Shown: piece after piece, positions 50,381 to 59,356 of the stretch
Numbering within the stretch: position 1 is the stretch's first letter
How the letters are laid out: every line of letters starts with the position of its first letter
Assembly: GCF_000469135.2 (NCBI RefSeq)
Contig: NZ_CP048117.1
Coordinates: forward strand, 3,013,501 to 3,077,500
Length of the DNA stretch: 64,000 bases
Origin: Bacillus sp. SB49
GTDB taxonomy: Bacteria > Bacillota > Bacilli > Bacillales > Halobacillaceae
Direction: 5' to 3'
Made by a program: the position numbers and the translations under genes
Notes under the pieces: model-generated
Database searches by the model: none
What the model was told of the DNA's origin: nothing
The model's input: the letters and a program-made list of their open reading frames with translations, nothing else

Positions 50381-51508
50381 TCAATACTTGCTTTTAGGAA
50401 CAACAAAGAGGGCGATCATACCGACAAGCGAGAATAGGATAAACAAAAACGGATATCCTTCCATATCGACCAACCTTCCGGCAAGCGTCGATCCCATTAC
50501 CTGCCCAAAGGCAAGCAGGACGAAAGGAACACCGATTCCGAGAGAAGGGTTGCTTTTGAATATGGAAATCCCCCATAGGATCAAAACCCCTGACATGAAA
50601 ATATAGGAGCTGCCGAATAAAGCGGGGGAAAGCACACCTGCTAGTTTGTTTCCCGATAAAAACACCAATGCAAGAGACGATGCAGCTAACAGAATCACAG
50701 AAATCCGGTAGGCGCTTGCCATTCCGATTTTTTGGATGACGCCCCCGACGGTCCCGCCAAGCAGCCCCGCCGCTCCGATAATCACCCAAAACCACTCGCC
50801 CAGGTAAAGAGGGGCTGTGTCCAAATGCAGGATGTAGTCTCTGGAAAACGTCCAATAAGCAGAGCTTGCGATTCCCAATAAAGTCGCAGCAATGATCAAT
50901 GGCAAGGAATGGTGCCAATTGGCTTTCTTAACTTGCACCGTCTTCTGCTTCCTCCCAATTCTCTGTTTCGGAAGTGACTTATAATTAAGGAAGCATACCA
51001 GCGCAGCGATTGCCATGAAGATGAGATAGCTGATTCTCCAATGGTCACTAAGGACAATCGCCGTCACGCCCGTAAGCGCTGTTCCGATGCTGGTGCCTGA
51101 GTTGATCCAGGAGTTCGTTTGACTCTGCTGCGTTTCTTCGATATGTTCCTGAACGATATCTGCGTATGGTGGAGAGGAAAAGCCTGTACTCAGCCCGGCT
51201 GTGAAAATACCCAGACCGAGGAGCAGGGGGTTGGCAGAAGCAGCGATCACTCCTAATCCTATGACGGACGTGAACCCGGCTGTCATCAAGATGAAGGTTG
51301 GTGTAAACCTTTGAGAGAATACCATCACTAGAACGATAGCGATACAGTAGGCTAAATAGGACAACGAAGAAATCAGACCGGAAGTGGAAGCGTTCATAGG
51401 TATCGATTCACTAATGTATGGAAGCATCAGCCCGTAACTGAAACGGGATAAGCCATACGTGACCGCTATCATCGGCAGACCGACGGATATCAGTTTATTG
51501 GCATTCAT
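50381..51508 (-). CDS. MFS transporter (YbfB-like) paired with a TetR regulator
   Basis: A 375-residue 12-helix transporter with VTYGLSRFSYGLMLPYI at helix 1 and motif A-like YCIAIVLVMVFSQRF. The second half is separated by a basic loop (RIGRKQKTVQVKK). The ATG at 51508 follows TGGAGGTG. Its promoter region contains the same TAGAACGTTCATTCTA-type operator as the TetR gene. Confidence 0.9.
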   Translation of the reverse strand: MNANKLISVGLPMIAVTYGLSRFSYGLMLPYISESIPMNASTSGLISSLSYLAYCIAIVLVMVFSQRFTPTFILMTAGFTSVIGLGVIAASANPLLLGLGIFTAGLSTGFSSPPYADIVQEHIEETQQSQTNSWINSGTSIGTALTGVTAIVLSDHWRISYLIFMAIAALVCFLNYKSLPKQRIGRKQKTVQVKKANWHHSLPLIIAATLLGIASSAYWTFSRDYILHLDTAPLYLGEWFWVIIGAAGLLGGTVGGVIQKIGMASAYRISVILLAASSLALVFLSGNKLAGVLSPALFGSSYIFMSGVLILWGISIFKSNPSLGIGVPFVLLAFGQVMGSTLAGRLVDMEGYPFLFILFSLVGMIALFVVPKSKY

Positions 51509-51522
51509 GTCGCACCTCCATT

Positions 51523-51546
51523 TATATAGAACGTTCATTCTAATTT
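51523..51546. promoter_or_regulatory. TetR-type operator upstream of the MFS gene
   Basis: The inverted repeat TAGAA-CGTTCA-TTCTA lies about 20-35 bp before the MFS start. The block TATATAGAACGTTCATT recurs upstream of the TetR gene. Confidence 0.8.
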
Positions 51547-51572
51547 AGGGTAAAAAGAAAAGGAAATAGCGA

Positions 51573-52130
51573 CTATTTCCTTGTTTGAACTTTTATCGTA
51601 TCTGCTAAATGTCCAGCACCGGCTTTCACTTTTTCTATATCAAGAATCTGAGCCATCGAAGTTATTCCTTCCAACAAAATGGAAATCTGTACACTAAGGG
51701 ATTCGCCATTTTTGAAAAACCTCAAATCTTTTGCGATTTTGTCGATAAGCTTCTGCTTGTGCTCCTGCGTCAGCGACGAAATGTCTTCGTTCGCTCCGGC
51801 ATACTCCTGCTTGGCCCGAAGGAACATGCAGCCATTCATCCCTTCCTCTTCCACCCATTTCAGATGGGCCTCTACGATGGAATCGATATACGCTTCCGCA
51901 TCCCCATCCTTGTTGATGATAAGGTCCAGACGCATGAAATACTGCTTCTCCCTTTCCCGTAACACGGCAGCGATCAACTCTTCTTTCGATTTGAAATGAT
52001 AATACATCGTCATCGTCGCTACGTCTGCCTGCTCCAGGATTTTCTTGACCCCGACAGAATGAAACCCGTGCTCATAAAATAGTGCTTCCGCTGTCTCCAT
52101 GATTGCTTCTTTTTTGCTTGATTTTTTCAT
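51573..52130 (-). CDS. TetR family transcriptional regulator (QacR/AcrR type)
   Basis: A 185-residue regulator: YEHGFHSVGVKKILEQADVATMTMYYHFKSKEELI is the HTH (about residues 20-55), followed by a ligand-binding domain. The ATG at 52130 follows AAGGATGATACG. It is in the same direction as the MFS gene, 64 bp upstream of it; both have the same operator, so each has its own promoter. Confidence 0.93.
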   Translation of the reverse strand: MKKSSKKEAIMETAEALFYEHGFHSVGVKKILEQADVATMTMYYHFKSKEELIAAVLREREKQYFMRLDLIINKDGDAEAYIDSIVEAHLKWVEEEGMNGCMFLRAKQEYAGANEDISSLTQEHKQKLIDKIAKDLRFFKNGESLSVQISILLEGITSMAQILDIEKVKAGAGHLADTIKVQTRK

Positions 52131-52142
52131 CGTATCATCCTT

Positions 52143-52165
52143 ATATAGAACGTTCATTATAACTA
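52143..52165. promoter_or_regulatory. TetR-type operator upstream of the TetR gene
   Basis: It shares TATATAGAACGTTCATT with the MFS operator (51523-51546). The right half-site is degenerate (TTATAA versus TTCTA), so the affinity may differ. Confidence 0.75.
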
Positions 52166-52220
52166 AGGTAACACAGGCCCGACATTAACACAAACCGGGA
52201 TTTATTATAAAACCCCCGAT

Positions 52221-52781
52221 TTAAAGGTCCATCCAGATTCTTTGGCACCCTATGAACGACTCCCCTTCAAAAGAGAGTCTATACACATCAGGCATCGCAA
52301 GCTGTTTCCAGAACGAATACCCATACGCTTCGTCAAAATAATTCATGATCAGCACCATGATATTCCCGTGCGTCCCGATGACGACATTCATGTTTTCATA
52401 GTCTGCTAAGACGGTTTTCATGCCTCTGATCCCTCGTTGCTGTGCGTCCCTGTTCGACTCTCCGCCTTCCCAGCTGAAGTCCGGGTCCGCCCATACTTTT
52501 TCGATTGCCGCTTCAAAGTCAGGGGCTTTCCCTTCCGTCAACGTCCTTTCTTTAAAATCCTCGAGGAGATGCACCTCTTTCCCATGAGAAACAGCCGTTC
52601 CTTCCACGGTTTGAACCGCTCTTGCATAGGGGCTGGAAAGGACGGCATCGATTTTCTCTTTTTTTAAAAGCTCGGTCACTTTCTCTGCATCCTTGTATCC
52701 TCTTTCTGATAACGGTCGATTCCTTTCGTCTGATGTGTAGGTCGAATGGGCATGTCGTACGAGGTACAGGTTGGTCGCCAT
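52221..52781 (-). CDS. Histidine phosphatase family protein (phosphoglycerate mutase-like)
   Basis: A 186-residue enzyme: LVRHAHSTYT with catalytic His10 near the N-terminus, SSPYARAVQTVEG, and the second His in IGTHGNIMVL (about residue 136). Substrate unknown. The start follows CAAGGAGGCTTC. Confidence 0.9.
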   Translation of the reverse strand: MATNLYLVRHAHSTYTSDERNRPLSERGYKDAEKVTELLKKEKIDAVLSSPYARAVQTVEGTAVSHGKEVHLLEDFKERTLTEGKAPDFEAAIEKVWADPDFSWEGGESNRDAQQRGIRGMKTVLADYENMNVVIGTHGNIMVLIMNYFDEAYGYSFWKQLAMPDVYRLSFEGESFIGCQRIWMDL

Positions 52782-52809
52782 AGAAGCCTCCTTGAAATAA
52801 AAGTTTCGG

Positions 52810-53451
52810 CTAATAAAGTCGCTTTGTATAGCTTTCTTCTAATCTCTTTTGAATGGAATCCACATTGGATTGTGGTAACTTCGCATGGTCAAACAACATG
52901 GCAGCAGCTGATGGCAGATGGGATTTGTCCAGCCAGGAGTCAGGCTTCCACAAGCCCGAACGCAGGAAAGCTTTCGCACAATGAACAAAGCATTCTTCTA
53001 CCTCCACCCCGATACCGAGGAGCGGCTTTTTCCCTTTATGGGACATGCTCTCCAGAAGCTCGTCATCTGTCACTAACGTCGCTTTCCCATTCACCCTTAA
53101 CGTTTCTTCCATTCCGGGAATGAAAAAGAGAAGACCTGCGCTTGGATTGGACAGAATGTTCCGCATCGAATCGACACGTTTATTGCCGGGCCTCTCCGGT
53201 ATGACAAGCTGCTTTTCATTCAGAACCCGTACAAATCCGGCCTCATCTCCCCTCGGGGAAACATCGCAGAAGCCGAATTCATCGGCAGTGGATATAACAA
53301 GGAATGGAGATTTGGAGATAAACGCAGCACAATGATGATCCAGATAGGTCAATACTTTGTTTTTAACTAAGTCACTGGGAATACCGATGATGGCCCGCAA
53401 TTCTTCTTCCGTTTGAATCGTTTCTTTGAAGCGATCGTTCTCTTTCATCAT
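52810..53451 (-). CDS. Pyridoxamine 5'-phosphate oxidase family protein (MSMEG_1061-type)
   Basis: A 213-residue FMN split-barrel protein: FISKSPFLVISTADEFGFCDVSPRGDEAGFVRVL binds the flavin, and the C-terminal VDSIQKRLEESY helix is typical. The exact substrate is unknown. Tandem ATGs open the gene behind GGAGGAGTA. Confidence 0.88.
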   Translation of the reverse strand: MMKENDRFKETIQTEEELRAIIGIPSDLVKNKVLTYLDHHCAAFISKSPFLVISTADEFGFCDVSPRGDEAGFVRVLNEKQLVIPERPGNKRVDSMRNILSNPSAGLLFFIPGMEETLRVNGKATLVTDDELLESMSHKGKKPLLGIGVEVEECFVHCAKAFLRSGLWKPDSWLDKSHLPSAAAMLFDHAKLPQSNVDSIQKRLEESYTKRLY

Positions 53452-53471
53452 TACTCCTCCCCATTGCCCGA

Positions 53472-53657
53472 TCAGCCAAGGCGCTTTGATCGGACTCTCA
53501 ATCCTTCATCAATGACGAAATAACCGAGAGCGACAGGCAAGGCAACATACATGGCGATCGTTATGTAATTGTTGGTAACGAATGCAGCGGTTAATAGGAG
53601 CGCTGTCCCGATTCCACTCTTAATCCTTTCGTTATTTTCCAATATAGAAAAACTCAA
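53472..53657 (-). CDS. Small membrane protein (about 61 residues), uncertain start
   Basis: Two hydrophobic segments (IGTALLLTAAFV and IAMYVALPVALGYFVI) and a basic tail. The reading frame begins at a TTG with no ribosome binding site, so the true start or even the gene is doubtful. The composition fits a small membrane protein. Confidence 0.45.
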   Translation of the reverse strand: MSFSILENNERIKSGIGTALLLTAAFVTNNYITIAMYVALPVALGYFVIDEGLRVRSKRLG

Positions 53658-53983
53658 ATGACTTAGTAATAATTACCAATAATTATTTCAGATTAACTAC
53701 TGAAATTCAATTATTACCACAAGCTGATTCTCATATATTCCTTCATAGAGCAATCGATATCTTCATTCTCTGCTTACACATATTTACTTATCAAATACCT
53801 CTCACTTAAAAGGAAGCTGTCAGTAGCCCCCCCAAATAAAGACTAATTATACGTCACTATTCAGGGGATGGTTCTGTTTTTTTCCTTTGTGTTCTCATTC
53901 CTTAATAGAGTAAGCTAGAAGATAGATGGTATATCCATATATGTTAGGGATAGTGTTACTACATAAGGGCTTAATCAGGAACC
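53658..53983. other. AT-rich non-coding gap upstream of the glycine-rich gene's 3' end
   Basis: About 325 bp with no credible gene on either strand. It contains poly-C (53828-53834) and several short A/T runs but no clear hairpin or repeat. It may mark the edge of an acquired segment, since the next gene differs in composition. Confidence 0.5.
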
Positions 53984-55624
53984 CTAATAGGAACAACATC
54001 GAACTTGCAGAATATTTGATTTGACAGTAGAGCCTTCCGGGTAGCAGCAAACTAGTTTATCTATGAAAGATAAAGGAACTATAAACGTACAAATCTTTGA
54101 TTTCCCGCAAAAATAATAAACACGAATCTTCGTGTTGAATCGGATTGAAACGGTATCAAGATCAGGGTTATCAGGATACAGTACACCTTGTTCAAGCACG
54201 GTTGAACGTGTTGACTCTTCCACCATCTCACACTCAACAGAAACCTTTCCGCCATTATTTCGGCATGCAATAATCTCTTCCATACAACCTGCCGGAATAG
54301 GAATATCCCTCTCCAACTCTTTACAAAACGAGACCCAATCCAATACACGCTGCGTTTTAATACACTCCACTTCATTTGTGAGCTCCGAATTACCCCCACG
54401 CGTCTGGACCCGGCCCTCCAACTTCAGCGTCACATCATCAACTACTTGCACCTCACCGCTCACAATAAGGCGAATCCGCGTCGTTTCCATAGAGCTTTGC
54501 TGAACAATGACCGCAAATCCACAAGATACGGTATTCCCCTCATTATCTACTGCTCTGCACGTTACTTGCGTCGTCCCTAATGAAAGAAAAGAACCCGAAC
54601 TAGGAATGCATGATACAGTTACGGGACTGGTTCCTCCAGTAACTTGAGGATCTGGAAATGAAACAAAGGCACCAGTGACTCCGGTAGATACTTCTATTAT
54701 TTGATTTTCCGGACATTGAATTCTGAATTCCGTGAAGGTTATTTCCACGAGGCCATCCCCATCACCAACACCAGTCAGGTTAACTTGGTTCGCGCCTGCA
54801 TTGAAGGACCCTCCACCTCCTCCACTTCTTCCTTCGTCAGCACCTCCACCTCCTCCACTGAAACCTCCGCCTCCTCCACTACCAGAGGTAGGTACTTCAT
54901 AGGCACCTCCACCTCCTCCGCCTCCGCCCAGACCACCATTATTTCCCGGATATGATAAAGGAGGACCCGCAGACCCACCTTCTCCTCCAGCTGCCCCGGA
55001 GATAATTGAAGTTCCCCCATCGCCTCCGCCAAGAGATCCTGGAATTGGTGCGCCTGCTCCACCATTACCGCTTATACCGCTGCCGCCTCCGCCGGCTCCA
55101 TCGGAGATTCCTCCGCCACCACCTCCTCCGCCTCCGCCAAATCCATTACCTCCATTGCCCCCATAAATGCTGCCTGGTCCTCCAGAACCACCTGCAGAAA
55201 AAGATCCTCCTTCTCCTGAAGCAGAAGAGCCAATTCCAGACTGACCTGCACTTGCACTATTTGTTATGACAGCGTTTATACCGTTAGCGAGTAATGAAGC
55301 TCCACCACCACCTCCAGCTGCAATAAGTAAATTATCACTATTTAAATCATCATAGTCATCCCCACGCCAAACAAATGATCCACCGCCACCACCTCGACCT
55401 CCACCTTCTTTATCCCCTCCCGCCCCTCCTGCTAAAATGGACAGGATTTCTCCTGGAATTACATTAAATTCGCCTTGCATGGATACCCCTAAGCCACCTT
55501 GTCTCGAAGTGAAAGGATAATCCCCCCCTTTTGCACCAACAGCCTTGATTGTTAATGAATAAACATCCAAAGGAACTATAAAATGCTGCAGACTCCCCGT
55601 GTACGAAAAAACTTGTGTTACCAT
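53984..55624 (-). CDS. Glycine-rich repeat protein with HYR domain and Cys-rich C-terminal domain
   Basis: A 546-residue protein in four parts: an N-terminal segment of about 80 residues (QVFSYTGSLQHFIVPLDVYSLTIKAVGAKGG, as in the glycine-rich domain of animal and bacterial surface proteins), about 200 residues of Gly/Ser-rich repeats (tracts such as GGGGGGGGG), an HYR-like domain (VSFPDPQVTGGTSPVTVSCIPSSG), and a C-terminal domain with about ten Cys (WVSFCKELERDIPIPAGCMEE). It has no signal peptide, unusual for a surface adhesin; the C-terminal part is compatible with a spore-coat location, which is inference. The start follows GGAGAGAAAAG. Confidence 0.75.
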   Translation of the reverse strand: MVTQVFSYTGSLQHFIVPLDVYSLTIKAVGAKGGDYPFTSRQGGLGVSMQGEFNVIPGEILSILAGGAGGDKEGGGRGGGGGSFVWRGDDYDDLNSDNLLIAAGGGGGASLLANGINAVITNSASAGQSGIGSSASGEGGSFSAGGSGGPGSIYGGNGGNGFGGGGGGGGGGISDGAGGGGSGISGNGGAGAPIPGSLGGGDGGTSIISGAAGGEGGSAGPPLSYPGNNGGLGGGGGGGGAYEVPTSGSGGGGGFSGGGGGADEGRSGGGGGSFNAGANQVNLTGVGDGDGLVEITFTEFRIQCPENQIIEVSTGVTGAFVSFPDPQVTGGTSPVTVSCIPSSGSFLSLGTTQVTCRAVDNEGNTVSCGFAVIVQQSSMETTRIRLIVSGEVQVVDDVTLKLEGRVQTRGGNSELTNEVECIKTQRVLDWVSFCKELERDIPIPAGCMEEIIACRNNGGKVSVECEMVEESTRSTVLEQGVLYPDNPDLDTVSIRFNTKIRVYYFCGKSKICTFIVPLSFIDKLVCCYPEGSTVKSNILQVRCCSY

Positions 55625-55811
55625 TCTTTTCTCTCCTCTGATCTCCTAATTAATTTCGGTCATATAAAAAATCCGCATTTAAATTACTGTATGCACCCCC
55701 GCTCTTTATGGTCAGGACGGTACTAAAGACCCAATATCGATGGTTCTTAAGTACGGAAAATAGCTATGGAAGCTCTTGTCGTTCAGGCATTCATTAAAGG
55801 ATAAGGAAAGA

Positions 55812-55851
55812 GGAAAGCGGATCTCCGGCATGATACGGAGATCCGCTTTCC
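55812..55851 (-). terminator. Strong terminator after the hydrolase at 55867
   Basis: Perfect 16-bp arms (GGAAAGCGGATCTCCG and its complement) around an eight-base loop, followed by T/C-rich sequence on the minus strand. Confidence 0.8.
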
Positions 55852-55866
55852 TCGTGCTGGGAGCAC

Positions 55867-56724
55867 TTATTTTAAACGGTCGTGCAGGAACTGTTTGATT
55901 AAAGAAGCACTTGTATGCAAATCTTCTTCTAATGGAAAGTGCCCGGTATTTAGAAGGTGTACTTCACAGTCTTCGAGATCTCTTTGAAAAGCAAGTGCCC
56001 CTTCCGGCCCAAAGAATATATCGTTTTTCCCCCATACAGCCAGTGTAGGAGGCTGATACGTCCTGAAGAATTCCTGCCAACGTGGATATTGTTTAAGGTT
56101 GTTCCTGTAGTCGTATTGCAAAGCAAGCTGGATGTCGTCATTGCCGGGACGATCCAATGCCCATTGATCCATATTCCAGGCATCGGGACTGATGCGTTCG
56201 GGGTTTCGCGTTCCGTTCGTATATTGATACTTCGTAAACTCCGCAGATAAAAGAAATCGGATGTTATTCTTATTTTCCTCACTCGGATTTCCCCAATAGG
56301 TGCGGACAGGGTCCCAGGCAGGCAGGAGCCCTTCTTCATAAGCGTTCCCATTTTGAGTAATGATGGATTGAATTCGTTCCGGATGGTCGGCTGCCAACCG
56401 GAAGCCTACCGGAGCTCCATAATCATGAACGTAAATACTGAACTTCTCTAAGTTTAATTCTTCTACAAATTCATGGATCAAAAGAGCGATGGTATCGAAT
56501 GTATAATCAAACTCTTCCAATTCAGGCTGGTCATTTCCGAACCCTGGATAATCAGGGGCCACAATATGATAATCCTCCATCAGCTCTGTAATTAAATTTC
56601 GGAACATATGAGAAGAGGAAGGAAAACCATGAAGCAAGAGAATCGTTGGATTTTCTTTATTTCCCGCTTCCCGGTAAAAAATCGATATGCCATTCACATT
56701 CACTGTTTTGTACGCCACTTCCAT
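55867..56724 (-). CDS. Alpha/beta hydrolase (epoxide hydrolase/haloalkane dehalogenase-like)
   Basis: A 285-residue enzyme: LLHGFPSSSHMFRNL (oxyanion), the nucleophile position in YVHDYGAPVGFRLA (Asp in HDYG, as in epoxide hydrolases and dehalogenases), WGKNDIFFGPEGA (acid) and NTGHFPLEED (His). Substrate unknown. It is divergent from a CGNR regulator that may control it. The start follows GAGGTGATTAC. Confidence 0.92.
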   Translation of the reverse strand: MEVAYKTVNVNGISIFYREAGNKENPTILLLHGFPSSSHMFRNLITELMEDYHIVAPDYPGFGNDQPELEEFDYTFDTIALLIHEFVEELNLEKFSIYVHDYGAPVGFRLAADHPERIQSIITQNGNAYEEGLLPAWDPVRTYWGNPSEENKNNIRFLLSAEFTKYQYTNGTRNPERISPDAWNMDQWALDRPGNDDIQLALQYDYRNNLKQYPRWQEFFRTYQPPTLAVWGKNDIFFGPEGALAFQRDLEDCEVHLLNTGHFPLEEDLHTSASLIKQFLHDRLK

Positions 56725-56803
56725 GTAATCACCTCATAAGTTTTAGTAGCCATGCTCCATCCAATCCTTGTAATACGACAACACTTTACATTCCCAACAT
56801 TTT

Positions 56804-56836
56804 TATAACCTCTTAAAAATAATTTTAAAGGTTATA
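56804..56836. promoter_or_regulatory. Inverted repeat TATAACCT-N17-AGGTTATA, candidate CGNR operator
   Basis: Perfect 8-bp arms lie between the divergent hydrolase and CGNR genes. A third GGTTATA copy lies at about 56884, near the CGNR start. Confidence 0.65.
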
Positions 56837-56911
56837 AACTTACGTTAAGGCACTTTTTATAACTTGTCAACATATCTTTTAACGGTTATATTTAAGGGGG
56901 AGGAGAAAGAG

Positions 56912-57496
56912 ATGGATAAATCACTATTTGTTTTAGGTGGTCCTGCATGGATCAACCTTGTCAATACTACTTACAACGCCAATAAACAAGAGATTGATAC
57001 CTTAGACGATAGATCTGCTACGTTTCAATGGCTGAAGGAAAACAACGTCGTGCGGCAGTCTGATCTTGACGCATTGGAAAACAAAGAAACCCTGCATGCG
57101 CTGATCCATGAGCTTCGTTCGCTTCGAAGCCTTTGCCAAATCGTCCTGTCTGATCTGGAACAAAATAAGGAAGTATCCCTCGATACAATCAAGCAGTTAC
57201 AAAAGATGTCGGAAGAGCTGAACGTCCGTCTGACCGTTGCATCTGCTGAGGAAGCATTTAAATTGGTGTGTGAAGGAATGTCGGTGAAGGATCATGTCCT
57301 GTACCATATCATTCGATCTATTTTTCACACACTGGAAACAACTTCTGTCAGCCGGATACGAAATTGTGAGCATGAAGAATGCCGTCTCTACTTCGTGGAT
57401 ACCTCTAAACCAGGGAAGCGACGCTGGTGCAGCATGGAAATGTGCGGCAACCGTAAGAAGGCTGCTGAATTCTATGCAAAGAAAAAGAAAAAATAG
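56912..57496 (+). CDS. CGNR zinc finger protein with ABATE domain, probable regulator
   Basis: A 194-residue protein: an N-terminal ABATE (stress-sensing) domain from LGGPAWINLVNTTYN, and a C-terminal CGNR zinc finger (CEHEECRLYFVDTSKPGKRRWCSMEMCGNRKKAAEFYAKKK) used in DNA binding. The ATG at 56912 follows GGGGGAGGAG. Its position opposite the alpha/beta hydrolase suggests it controls it. Confidence 0.9.
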   Translation: MDKSLFVLGGPAWINLVNTTYNANKQEIDTLDDRSATFQWLKENNVVRQSDLDALENKETLHALIHELRSLRSLCQIVLSDLEQNKEVSLDTIKQLQKMSEELNVRLTVASAEEAFKLVCEGMSVKDHVLYHIIRSIFHTLETTSVSRIRNCEHEECRLYFVDTSKPGKRRWCSMEMCGNRKKAAEFYAKKKKK

Positions 57497-57687
57497 TTAC
57501 TAAACAAACTGGAATGGAAAGATGTTACTCCAAAGCGTTGGGTTCGTTCCGAAAGCAGACGAAGTTCCCCTGCAACATTTATCTAACGCCCCTTTCAGGT
57601 GAAAACTTGAATCCAGGGGTTCTTCATCATGTATTACATGTGCAGTAAGTTAAGCACCTGCACGCTCTCCTAATATGTAGCAAACAA

Positions 57688-57717
57688 AAAAACCCGCTGC
57701 CTAAGCAGCGGGTTTTT
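57688..57717 (-). terminator. Terminator after the DAACS transporter gene
   Basis: The stem AAACCCGCTGC/GCAGCGGGTTT with a four-base loop and flanking T/A tracts; usable in both directions. Confidence 0.9.
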
Positions 57718-57734
57718 ACTATAAGCGAATGTTC

Positions 57735-58931
57735 TTATCCCACGTTCTGACCGGGTACTGGAACATCCTCTTGTTTATCTTTTTTCATAAGCTTATCAGC
57801 AATGGCAGTAATTGCTCCATCGCCCGTAACGTTCGTTGCGGTACCGAAGCTGTCTTGAGCCAGGTAGAGAGCAATAATTAAAGAGACCATGGTGGAATTA
57901 AATCCTAACATCGATTCGAGAAGGCCGATGGCTGCCATGACCGCTCCGCCAGGTACACCCGGGGCGGCAATCATCGTAATTCCTACCATCAGTATGAACG
58001 GGAATACGTCTGCGAATGTGGTTGCTTGTCCTTGCATATACATAACCGCCATGGCACAGCTGGTAATCGTGATCGCACTTCCTGCCAAATGGACATTAGC
58101 AAGTAACGGCACAGCAAAGTCTGCTACACGTTCCCGTACCCCGATTTTCTTCACGTGCTTTAATGTGACGGGAATCGTAGCCGCAGAAGACTGCGTTCCA
58201 AGCGCTGTAAAGTAGGCAGGCGTCATTACTTTCAATAAGCGGAATGGATTCCTGCCATGCATACTGCCTGCAATACAATACATGACTACAAGATAAAGCA
58301 AGTGCAGCGATATGATCATCAAGAACACTTTCGCGAATACACTCAAGATTGTCCCTACTTGTCCTGCATACGTCATATTCGCGAAGATTCCGAATATATG
58401 AAACGGTAATAGAGGAATGATGATGTTCTTTATTACTTTCTGGATAATGGAGCGGAATTCATTCATGACTTGTAATAAATAATCCCCTTTAACAGCCGTC
58501 ATTCCTACTCCTAACAGGAAAGATAATATAAGTGCGGCCATTACGCCCATAATGGGAGTCATTTCAACGGAAAAAGGTGCTTCCACCAGCGATTCTTCCG
58601 GATTAGCAAAGGATTCTCCACTTTGCCCTTGCAAAAAGGATGGGTACAGATTCTTAGCAAACAAAAAAGCCACCGTACCCGCCAGGACCGTAGAGGCATA
58701 GGCTAATCCAGTCGTCAGACCAAGCATCTTTCCTGCGCCTCTTCCCATGGACGCGATGCCGGGAGCAATAAAACCGAGAATGATTAACGGGATGACAAAG
58801 CTCAGAAAGTTACCGAATAAACCTGTAAATGTTGCAGCAATTTCAATAAGGATTTCTGGTGCAAATTGCCCTATCACGATACCTAGAGCGATCGCAAGAA
58901 CAATCCTTAACAACAATGGTATTTTTTTCAT
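57735..58931 (-). CDS. Dicarboxylate/amino-acid:cation symporter (DAACS family)
   Basis: A 398-residue carrier with the DAACS pattern: SFVIPLIILGFIAPGIASM near the N-terminus, the Ser-rich TALGTQSSAATIPVT loop (HP1), GSAITITSCAMAVMY (TM7), GVPGGAVMAA (HP2) and FGTATNVTGDGAIT (TM8). Glutamate, aspartate or serine with Na+ or H+ are the usual substrates. The start follows GGAGGAAGGAAGAGG. Confidence 0.93.
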   Translation of the reverse strand: MKKIPLLLRIVLAIALGIVIGQFAPEILIEIAATFTGLFGNFLSFVIPLIILGFIAPGIASMGRGAGKMLGLTTGLAYASTVLAGTVAFLFAKNLYPSFLQGQSGESFANPEESLVEAPFSVEMTPIMGVMAALILSFLLGVGMTAVKGDYLLQVMNEFRSIIQKVIKNIIIPLLPFHIFGIFANMTYAGQVGTILSVFAKVFLMIISLHLLYLVVMYCIAGSMHGRNPFRLLKVMTPAYFTALGTQSSAATIPVTLKHVKKIGVRERVADFAVPLLANVHLAGSAITITSCAMAVMYMQGQATTFADVFPFILMVGITMIAAPGVPGGAVMAAIGLLESMLGFNSTMVSLIIALYLAQDSFGTATNVTGDGAITAIADKLMKKDKQEDVPVPGQNVG

Positions 58932-59031
58932 CTCCCTCTTCCTTCCTCCTGTTGCTGAATTTTAACGAGTTCATGTGTAATAGAATAAAACCTGGTTTAT
59001 ACGATAACCTTTTTTTAATGGTTTGTGAAGT

Positions 59032-59054
59032 ATAAAAAAACTGTAAAAACAGTG
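59032..59054 (-). terminator. Weak terminator downstream of the gene at 59213-59356
   Basis: The short stem ACTGT/ACAGT with a four-base loop is followed by seven T residues on the minus strand. Confidence 0.5.
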
Positions 59055-59212
59055 GATATTTATGAGTACAGCTCCTGTTTTGTGCTGCTGCTTCCCCATC
59101 GCCATCCCAGTGTTTTAAGCAGCTCATGGTTTCTAATCTTCTATTTCACAAAAGAGAGGGAGTGCATGTCACGATACTTAGAGACGGTGATCATTCCTGC
59201 AGCACGTTCTAT

Positions 59213-59356
59213 TCACGATCTTCTCTCTAAATCACTGATTCTGTCTTCCAGCTCTTTCACTTTGTTGGTACTGATCGCGCCTGTCGTAAACGCAATCAGA
59301 CCGAAAATGAATCCCATGATCCCAAATATGAACCCCATCATTCCGAAAACATCCAT
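59213..59356 (-). CDS. Small membrane protein with coiled tail (47 residues)
   Basis: Two Gly/Phe-rich hydrophobic segments (MGFIFGIMGFIFGLIAF) followed by a charged coiled-coil tail (KVKELEDRISDLERRS). The ATG at 59356 follows AAAGGTGGG. Not recognised. Confidence 0.6.
   Translation of the reverse strand: MDVFGMMGFIFGIMGFIFGLIAFTTGAISTNKVKELEDRISDLERRS

Noticed and set aside
51508-52157. Alternative longer starts of the second MFS and TetR genes, both beginning MNVLYK
   Set aside because: The shared peptide is simply the translation of the shared operator block TATATAGAACGTTCATT; the internal starts have the good ribosome binding sites.
54701-55269. Plus-strand Ser/Thr-rich and His/Leu-rich frames in the glycine-rich gene, and CRISPR-like spacing of the repeats
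   Set aside because: The repeats are codon-level Gly/Ser tracts of the minus-strand protein; they are not evenly spaced direct repeats with unique spacers, and the plus-strand frames are shadows.
59032-59213. Structured leader suspected on the minus strand before the DAACS transporter gene
   Set aside because: It has only a short terminator-like stem; no T-box, glycine or other riboswitch motif could be recognised, and the hairpin can be explained as the terminator of the small gene upstream.
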